This document shows positions 26,054 to 32,049 of a stretch of DNA of 64,000 nucleotides, piece after piece. Under the pieces are notes generated by a model. That model did not search any database and was not told the origin of the DNA. It saw only the letters and a program-made list of their open reading frames with translations. The first letter of the stretch is position 1, and every line of letters starts with the position of its first letter. This stretch comes from JAHBWV01 sp964588385. GTDB lineage: Bacteria > Planctomycetota > Phycisphaerae > Phycisphaerales > UBA1924. The stretch covers positions 1-64,000 of the forward strand of contig CAZPPG010000005.1 of the NCBI GenBank assembly GCA_964588385.1, written 5' to 3'. A program made the position numbers and the translations under genes.

Positions 26054-27822
26054 GCCGCCTCCTTCATCGGATGGGCGAGCGTTGGCGGCGCCGCGGGCTC
26101 CGCGGCGTCCACGTCATCGGTGCGCGTAACGCGAAGGACCTCTTCCAGACTGGTCTTGCCTGCCAGCGCCAGCTGCACGCCCGCCTGGCGCAGCGACATC
26201 GACCCGTCGCGTTCGGCCTGGTCTCGGAGCATCTGGCTGCTGGCGCGATTGTGCACCATGCGACGCATCGGCTGCGTGATCTCGACGACCTCGTAGACTC
26301 CGAGCCGTCCCTGGAAGCCGCTGTCGTGGCACTGCGGGCACCCGCCGCCCTTCTGGAACGGGCGTCCGGACATGGAGCCCAGGCCCGCCTCAGCAAGGAC
26401 CTCCGGCGTCGGGTAGTACTTGGTGTGGCACGCGGTGCAGATTGTTCGTGCGAGGCGCTGAGCGACGACGCCATTGAGCGCGCTGGAGAGGAGGTAGGGC
26501 TCGACGTTCATGTCGAGAAGGCGGGCCACCGCCCCCACCGCGTCGTTGGTGTGCAGCGTGGCCAGCACACCGTGACCGGTCAGCGCGGCCTGTACCGCGA
26601 CGCGAGCCGTTTCCTCATCGCGAATCTCACCAACCATGATGATGTCCGGATCCTGGCGGAGAATGCTCCGGAGCGCCCGGGCGAATCCGAGGCCGATCTG
26701 CTCCTGAACCTGGATCTGGTTCACTCCATCGAGTTGATACTCAACCGGATCCTCGACCGTCACGATGTTCACTTCCGGAGACCTCAGCAGGTCGAGCGCG
26801 GAGTAGAGCGTCGTGGTCTTTCCCGAGCCGGTCGGCCCGGTGACCAGCACCAGGCCGTGCGGCTGCTTGAGGACCGTCTGGAAGCGCTTCATCGCGCCCT
26901 GCTCGAAGCCCAGGTCCTCCAGGCGGACCTTCAGGTTCTGCTTGTCCAGGATGCGGATCACGATCTTCTCGCCCAGCAGCGTGGGCATGCTTGAGACACG
27001 CAGGTCGATCTCTCGCCCCTCGGCCACGATGCGGACGCGTCCCTCCTGCGGGAGTCGCTTCTCCGCGATGTCCATCCTTCCGATCACTTTCACGCGCGAG
27101 ATGACCGCGGCGTGCATGCCGGGCGGCGGCTTCATCAGGTCGCGGAGCATTCCGTCCTTGCGGTAGCGGATGCGGGTGCCGCGCTTGTCGGGCTCGATGT
27201 GGATGTCGCTGCCGCGATCCTTGACCGCGGTGAGCAAGGCGACGTTGACGAGGTTGACGATCGGGCTGCCCGCGACAAGCTTGTCAAGGTCCGTCGCAGG
27301 CCCCTCATCGACGGTTTCCCGCTCGATGACCTCGACGTCCTGCTCGGCCAGCGAGGTCAGGAACGCATCAACGTCGACGTTGCCGCCGGCGTATTTCTTG
27401 ATGTACTCGCGGATGTTGGCTTCCAGGGCGAGCACGGGCCGGATCTTGCGGCACTTGGTGAGCTGACGGAGTCGGTCGATGGCGGGGAGACTCTGCGGCT
27501 CGGCCATCGCGACGGTCAGCGTGTCGCGCACCTTGAACATCGGGATGGCGCGGAGTCTCTCGGCTTCTTCCTCGCCGATCATCGCGATCAGGGTGGGATC
27601 GATCAGGCCGTGCCGGAGTGTGACTCCCCTGATTCCAAGGCACTTTGAGAGTGAGCCGACGAGCGTGTTCTGCGAGATGACACCCTGGGCAACCAGCATC
27701 TCACCAAGCATCTGCCCGCTGCCGCGCTGTTCGGCCAGCGCGCGGGTGAGCTGGCTCTCGGTGATCGCACCGTCGGCGACGAGCAACTCTCCGACGCGGG
27801 GCTTGTGCGTCCCGTCGCTCAC
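26050..27822 (-). CDS. gspE: GspE/PilB-type secretion/pilus ATPase
   Basis: This 590-aa assembly ATPase has an N-terminal MshEN-type (GspE N1) domain (about residues 5-150) and a catalytic domain. Walker A GPTGSGKTT is near residue 330, the Asp box includes EDPVEYQLDGVNQIQV, Walker B is ILRQDPDIIMVGEIRD, and His residues are in the TLHTNDA box. A zinc-binding tetracysteine is seen (Cys462/Cys465 and CPQC about 30 residues on), as in GspE/PilB but not PilT. The start is GTG 27822, overlapping the STAS gene stop (GTGA), with GGAG 7 bases upstream. It powers pseudopilus extension. Confidence 0.94.
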   Translation of the reverse strand: MSDGTHKPRVGELLVADGAITESQLTRALAEQRGSGQMLGEMLVAQGVISQNTLVGSLSKCLGIRGVTLRHGLIDPTLIAMIGEEEAERLRAIPMFKVRDTLTVAMAEPQSLPAIDRLRQLTKCRKIRPVLALEANIREYIKKYAGGNVDVDAFLTSLAEQDVEVIERETVDEGPATDLDKLVAGSPIVNLVNVALLTAVKDRGSDIHIEPDKRGTRIRYRKDGMLRDLMKPPPGMHAAVISRVKVIGRMDIAEKRLPQEGRVRIVAEGREIDLRVSSMPTLLGEKIVIRILDKQNLKVRLEDLGFEQGAMKRFQTVLKQPHGLVLVTGPTGSGKTTTLYSALDLLRSPEVNIVTVEDPVEYQLDGVNQIQVQEQIGLGFARALRSILRQDPDIIMVGEIRDEETARVAVQAALTGHGVLATLHTNDAVGAVARLLDMNVEPYLLSSALNGVVAQRLARTICTACHTKYYPTPEVLAEAGLGSMSGRPFQKGGGCPQCHDSGFQGRLGVYEVVEITQPMRRMVHNRASSQMLRDQAERDGSMSLRQAGVQLALAGKTSLEEVLRVTRTDDVDAAEPAAPPTLAHPMKEAA

Positions 27823-28154
27823 AGGAAGCTCCTCACGGCGCTCGGCACGTCCTCGTACTGCTCGACAGACTCCAGCACCTGGGTGAGATCCATCGATTCT
27901 CGGACGGTCTCACACACACCGCACATCTTCAGCGCCTGCCCGTTGTCGGCCATCTCGTCGGCGACGTCGAGGATGCATTCCAGCCCCCTGGAATCCACGA
28001 AGGGAACGTCGGACGCATCAATGACGATGCGACCGAGCGTGCGCTGCGAGATGGCACGGATCGCCCCCGCGAAGGCCTCGGCATCCTGCTGGCTGATGGG
28101 CCCGCGAGGCCGAACGACCGTCACCGCGCCGTGAGATTGTTCGTCGATCTTCAA
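27819..28154 (-). CDS. STAS-domain protein (anti-sigma factor antagonist-like)
   Basis: This 111-aa single STAS domain resembles SpoIIAA/RsbV. The phosphorylatable serine position is Ser54 in FVDSRGLE, preceded by strand RIVIDASDV. It lies between a histidine kinase gene and gspE and overlaps gspE by four bases, so it is made together with the secretion ATPase. No partner serine kinase or phosphatase of the RsbW/RsbU type is in this operon. Its input may come from elsewhere, or it may act directly on the apparatus. Confidence 0.85.
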   Translation of the reverse strand: MKIDEQSHGAVTVVRPRGPISQQDAEAFAGAIRAISQRTLGRIVIDASDVPFVDSRGLECILDVADEMADNGQALKMCGVCETVRESMDLTQVLESVEQYEDVPSAVRSFL

Positions 28155-28170
28155 GAAGGCGCTCCTGCGC

Positions 28171-30024
28171 TCACGCGGCGTTTCTGGCCGGCAGCGTGAT
28201 GGTGAAGGTGCTTCCCTTATCCGCCTCTGACTTGAGCGCGATGTCGCCCCCGTGAAGGCGGATGACGTCGCGCGCGAGCGTCAACCCGAGGCCCGTGCCC
28301 GTGATGCTCGACACACGCGCGTCCTTGGCCCGGTAGAACTTGTCGAAGATGAGGCCGTGCTCCTCGTCCTTGATCCCGATCCCCGTGTCCTCTACGGCGA
28401 TCCGGACCTCGTCCTGCTCCCAGGACACACGGACCGTGACCGCTCCGCCCTCCGGCGTGTACTTCAGCGCATTGCCGACGATGTTGTGCACGGCAAGGGA
28501 CAGCTTGTCGCGATCTCCCTTGAGCACGGGCAGCTTCGGCGGCAAGTCGAACTTCAGCGCGATGTGCTTGTCCTTGGCCTGCGCGATGTAGTCATGCGAG
28601 ACGTCGTCAAGGAGCTGTGACAGGCGAACGTCGCCGGCGTGGATCGACATTGACCCGGACTCGATCTCTGCCACGCTCAGCATGTCCTGCACGAGGCGCT
28701 CCAGGCGCTGAGACTCGTTGTTGATGACGTTCAGGGCTTGCGATCTGATCTCCTGCTCGGAGTCCGCGGCATCGATCGCCTGCTCAACATAGAGCCGGAT
28801 GTTGGTCAAGGGCGTACGCAGTTCGTGGGCGGCCTGGGCCACGAAGGAGTTCCGCGCTTCCTCTGCCGCTCGTTGCTGCGTGACGTCTTCGATGACCACC
28901 AGCGCAGATGCTCCGTCCTCGCGCCGGATCGGGCGGACCGACACACGAAGGATGGTCCGACCGTCAGCTCGCTTGATCTCATACGAGGTGCGACGACGCG
29001 TGCCTCCGCTGACTGCAACCCGAACCGCCTCCTCAACTTCTGGGCTGCCCAAGCGCCCGACGATCGAGCTGTTCATGAGTGAATCTCGCGCGGTCTCGAG
29101 CAGAAGGCAAGCCGCGCCATTCGCATAAGTCACGGAGAGACGCTCGTCGACCAGCACGATGCCCTGCCACATGGCGTCGAAGGCGCCGGACGTGTTCTCC
29201 GTTGAGGCGCCGGCCCGACGCGTCGTTGTTGCATTGACGAGTTCCTCGCCGGCCTTGCGTTCCTCCCACTGAACGCGCTGCTCGAGCACGCGGGCCCATG
29301 CCTCGGCCACCTCGCCGTACTCAGGCGCCAGACGCACCGCCTCGGTGCTGGTCTCGCCACGTCCAAGCGCAAGGACCGCGTCACAGACCACACGCTGGCT
29401 CGACATGCGACGGCGGATCCCTCGGTAGAGCGTCCAGAGCACTGCCGCGCCCGCGGCCCCGGCAAGGCCGATGCCCGATACCGCCTCCGTCCAGGAGCCG
29501 CCCCACCCGAAGAGTCCGGCCGCCGCAGATATCGGGGCGGAGGCCTCGAGCGTCAGTGTTCCCCGTCCCGAGACGGTGATGGGGAAGACTCGCGCTCCCT
29601 CGCTCGTGGCGGCTGATTCGCTCTCTGCGGGCCAGGACGGCGGAAGCTCAACCACGGTGATCTCGCCGGGATCGCTTGATGCCACGATTCGACCTTCGCC
29701 CATCAGCACGCGGCACGTGCCAAGTCGTCCGCTGGAGACGCTCTCGGCGACCATGCGGCGCAGCCCGCTCAGGCGCCCCTGCTCAATCAACTCCTCGGCG
29801 GCGTTCGAGAGTGTGGCACCCACTGCATCCACACGCTCGATTGCACGCTCTCGCTCGATGCGGCTGATCTCTGTCATCGCAAGGACGCCGGCACCGATCG
29901 TGACGCCGGCAATCACGCCGAGCAATGCGAGGCCAACGCCTGCGACATCACGCTCGCCGACGGCAAGGCCGCGAGAGGCGAATCGTTTCAGCTCTGCGTT
30001 CGAAGGGGCGGTTTTCTTGGCCAT
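28171..30024 (-). CDS. Membrane-bound PAS histidine kinase
   Basis: This 617-aa sensor kinase heads the pseudopilin operon. ATG 30024 is chosen (TGAGG about 10 bases upstream). TM1 spans about residues 26-50, an extracytoplasmic sensor 50-170, and TM2 about 178-200. A HAMP-less linker, a PAS domain (about 270-385), HisKA with His400 in AAHELRTPLTNIRL, and HATPase with NALKYTPEGG, DTGIGI and GTGLGLT boxes follow. All kinase motifs look intact. No response regulator is adjacent, so the partner is elsewhere. It is 16 bases from the STAS gene, implying one transcript. Confidence 0.9.
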   Translation of the reverse strand: MAKKTAPSNAELKRFASRGLAVGERDVAGVGLALLGVIAGVTIGAGVLAMTEISRIERERAIERVDAVGATLSNAAEELIEQGRLSGLRRMVAESVSSGRLGTCRVLMGEGRIVASSDPGEITVVELPPSWPAESESAATSEGARVFPITVSGRGTLTLEASAPISAAAGLFGWGGSWTEAVSGIGLAGAAGAAVLWTLYRGIRRRMSSQRVVCDAVLALGRGETSTEAVRLAPEYGEVAEAWARVLEQRVQWEERKAGEELVNATTTRRAGASTENTSGAFDAMWQGIVLVDERLSVTYANGAACLLLETARDSLMNSSIVGRLGSPEVEEAVRVAVSGGTRRRTSYEIKRADGRTILRVSVRPIRREDGASALVVIEDVTQQRAAEEARNSFVAQAAHELRTPLTNIRLYVEQAIDAADSEQEIRSQALNVINNESQRLERLVQDMLSVAEIESGSMSIHAGDVRLSQLLDDVSHDYIAQAKDKHIALKFDLPPKLPVLKGDRDKLSLAVHNIVGNALKYTPEGGAVTVRVSWEQDEVRIAVEDTGIGIKDEEHGLIFDKFYRAKDARVSSITGTGLGLTLARDVIRLHGGDIALKSEADKGSTFTITLPARNAA

Positions 30025-30180
30025 GTCCGAGAACCTCAGAGGGCGCCGACGTTGCGGCGCGTCTGGGGTGATCGGACATCCCTCCACTCCCGTCCACTGG
30101 GACCTTGGATGTTCCCGGTCCGGTGCGGCCCCCGGCCCGCACCGCCCTCCTTGTGAACCACAATGTCGTCCGAGAACGCG

Positions 30181-30209
30181 AAAGGCCTCGGGAAGATCCC
30201 GAGGCCTTT
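30181..30209. terminator. Strong palindromic terminator after tRNA-Tyr
   Basis: A perfect 12-bp stem pairs 30181-30192 with 30198-30209 around the five-base loop AAGAT, and the stem outer pairs are AAA/TTT. It lies 8 bases downstream of tRNA-Tyr on the minus strand, so it should end tRNA transcription. On the plus strand it would also work as a terminator. It separates tRNA-Tyr from the histidine kinase operon. Confidence 0.8.
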
Positions 30210-30217
30210 CGCTTCAG

Positions 30218-30300
30218 TGGGCGCGGAGGGATTCGAACCCCCGTAGGCATAAGCCAGCGGATTTACAATCCGCCCCGTTTGACCACTCCGGCACACGCCC
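30218..30300 (-). tRNA. tRNA-Tyr(GUA)
   Basis: The reverse complement of these 83 bases is a class II tRNA. The acceptor GGGCGTG pairs with CGCGCCC. The anticodon stem GCGGA/TCCGC encloses TTGTAAA (anticodon GTA). A variable arm and a T-arm with GGTTCGAATCC follow. CCA is not encoded. Confidence 0.95.
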
Positions 30301-30409
30301 GTGCCTTGCGTTTGAGTCCCGCGATGCGTCTCATCGACAGAATCGCGGGCCAGAAAGATAGGGCCCTGACCCCCCGAGCGGCAATTCTGGCCCAAGAATC
30401 CGCATCAGT

Positions 30410-31915
30410 TCATGCCCAACGCCCCAACAGGCTCCCTCCCGCGATGCTCTGAATCGGGCCCAAGGCCACCGCATCCCGGCCCTTCATCGACGCCGCAGCG
30501 ACAAAGCCCGACTGGTTGATCGCCTCCACGGCGCGTTCGACGAGATAGCACTCGGCACACGGAAGGGCGTGGCTGCCGGCTTGGTCCTTCCAAGCCGCGT
30601 GGGGCAGGTCACCCACGATACAGGGTGAACCGAGCTGCATCTGTGCTCCATCGGCGGCCCACGCCTCGACGATCACCCGGAGCAAGAGCCAGCCACCCCC
30701 GGCCCAGCTCATGGCCACGTGTCCGGATTGTTGACCCCGCTCGTTGCGGTCAAGCTCCTCAAACGCGAACCGCTCCCCGGGCTCTGACCAGAGGCCATAG
30801 GGTCGGCGGGCCAACCAACGCGGCATGACGACGGCCACTCGGGCGGAGGCTGGTGAAGCGGCGAGCTCTCGCCACGTCTCATACCACGGCTGCGAGCGAG
30901 CGTTCTGCCATCGCGCCGGATCCGGGTCGTGATCGAACCCGGACGACCCGACCAGCGCCGCGTCGCCGCTCAAAATCAGCGTACCGCCCGCTTTCGCTGC
31001 CGCGGCGGCAAGAGCGGCGGCTTTGGCCACCGACGCCCCGTCGGCCCGAATCGGCTCAACCAGCAGGACGACATCGACCGGCCCGTCCGCATCTCCGACG
31101 CTGCCTCGCAGGAGAGATTCGAGCGATTCCTGCCCTGAGGCCAGAATCCCATCCAATGCCGACTCCGATAGGGAGCAGATCTCATAGCGAACGGTCTGCT
31201 CGTCCCACGCGTTCGCAGCGAGGTGTCGCATGGCGTGCCACGCGGCTTCTGTTCTGCCGAACCTCGGGTCGCGGAGCACCGATCGCATCATTGCGCTGAG
31301 TCGTGCGTCCACGGCACGGATGGCATCGGCAGAACCATTCGCAGAGGATCGGCTCCCCATTGCCGTCTCACCCACGACTTTGCGGATGAACGCGTTGATG
31401 TCCACGCCCCCCGCGTCGGCTTGTCCCTTGCCGCCGGAGCCCACGCTCTTGCCGAGCAATCCCGCCAGCCCCTCGGGTTCAGAGGGCGGCTGGCTGGCCG
31501 GCGCAGAAACTGCCGATGGCACATGTGCGAAGGGCAGGCCGAGCTCGCGTGCTTCCTGGACTGCGTCAGCCGAGGTCGCGGGATCATTCAGCCGCTCGCG
31601 CAGCGCGATCAGCGGCTTCATCCAGGGTGTTTCAAGCACGATGGAATCAGGGTGGAATCCATCGGCCTCCCGAACTCGCAGTGCGTGCGTCTGGCCCTCC
31701 CAGGAAATATCCACGCAAACACCCACCTCCCGGATGGCTCGGTCGATCTCCGCCGGCTGCACGACGACCGGACGGAGCCCTCCTGCGTCGGCCGAGCCGA
31801 AGTCTCCAACGATCAGGACCCGGAGCGCCCGCTCCGGATCAACGGGGCGCCCGGAGCCGCTTCCGGAGCCCGGAAACCCGAAGTCAAAGCCCATTCCGCC
31901 GCGCGTACCGGACAT
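30410..31915 (-). CDS. Single-chain TssB-TssC-like (type VI secretion sheath) protein, C-terminally short
   Basis: This 501-aa protein joins two T6SS sheath-like segments. Residues 30-125 resemble TssB/VipA: strand ALRVLIVGDFG, then ADGFHPDSIV and PLIALRERL, matching the DFHPDNI and ARERL region of TssB. After a Pro/Ser/Gly linker (126-160), residues 162-480 resemble TssC/VipB. Matches include DARLSAMMRSVLRDPRFG followed by AAWHAMRHL, VAVVMPRWLARRPYG (344-354 part), FAFEE, DLP, and NQSGFVAAASMKGRDAVALG. The protein stops where TssC normally has about 90 more residues including its C-terminal helices. There is no signal peptide. GAGGTG lies 7 bases before ATG 31915. It is divergent from an FHA/kinase gene; no other T6SS genes are near. 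Homology is read from remembered family sequences. Confidence 0.75.
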   Translation of the reverse strand: MSGTRGGMGFDFGFPGSGSGSGRPVDPERALRVLIVGDFGSADAGGLRPVVVQPAEIDRAIREVGVCVDISWEGQTHALRVREADGFHPDSIVLETPWMKPLIALRERLNDPATSADAVQEARELGLPFAHVPSAVSAPASQPPSEPEGLAGLLGKSVGSGGKGQADAGGVDINAFIRKVVGETAMGSRSSANGSADAIRAVDARLSAMMRSVLRDPRFGRTEAAWHAMRHLAANAWDEQTVRYEICSLSESALDGILASGQESLESLLRGSVGDADGPVDVVLLVEPIRADGASVAKAAALAAAAAKAGGTLILSGDAALVGSSGFDHDPDPARWQNARSQPWYETWRELAASPASARVAVVMPRWLARRPYGLWSEPGERFAFEELDRNERGQQSGHVAMSWAGGGWLLLRVIVEAWAADGAQMQLGSPCIVGDLPHAAWKDQAGSHALPCAECYLVERAVEAINQSGFVAAASMKGRDAVALGPIQSIAGGSLLGRWA

Positions 31916-32049
31916 TCTGGCACCTCACTGGTTTGTTCCGCCCTGGATTCGACCGATCCCAGTCTAACTCCAAACGATTCCTACGGACCGCGGCCCGGCA
32001 AACAGATATATTCACCATTCGCAGGAAGACCGACAACGAGGCCGCAGGC
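31916..32049. promoter_or_regulatory. Divergent promoter region of sheath-like and FHA-kinase genes
   Basis: This 134-base region separates the sheath-like gene (minus) from the FHA-kinase gene (plus) and must contain both start signals. The middle (31965-32030) is AT-richer than its flanks, with ATATATTCACC around 32006. No clear operator palindrome is visible. Shared regulation of the pair is inferred from the arrangement only. Confidence 0.4.

Noticed and set aside
30121..30144. GC-rich hairpin (CGGTGCGG/CCGCACCG) before the histidine kinase gene
   Set aside because: No T-run, and such short GC stems arise by chance in this composition; not conserved with any known riboswitch or leader.
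30318..30349. 8-bp hairpin (CCCGCGAT/ATCGCGGG) downstream of the sheath-like gene
   Set aside because: It has a 16-base loop and no T-tract on either strand, so it is not convincing as a terminator; no other function is suggested.
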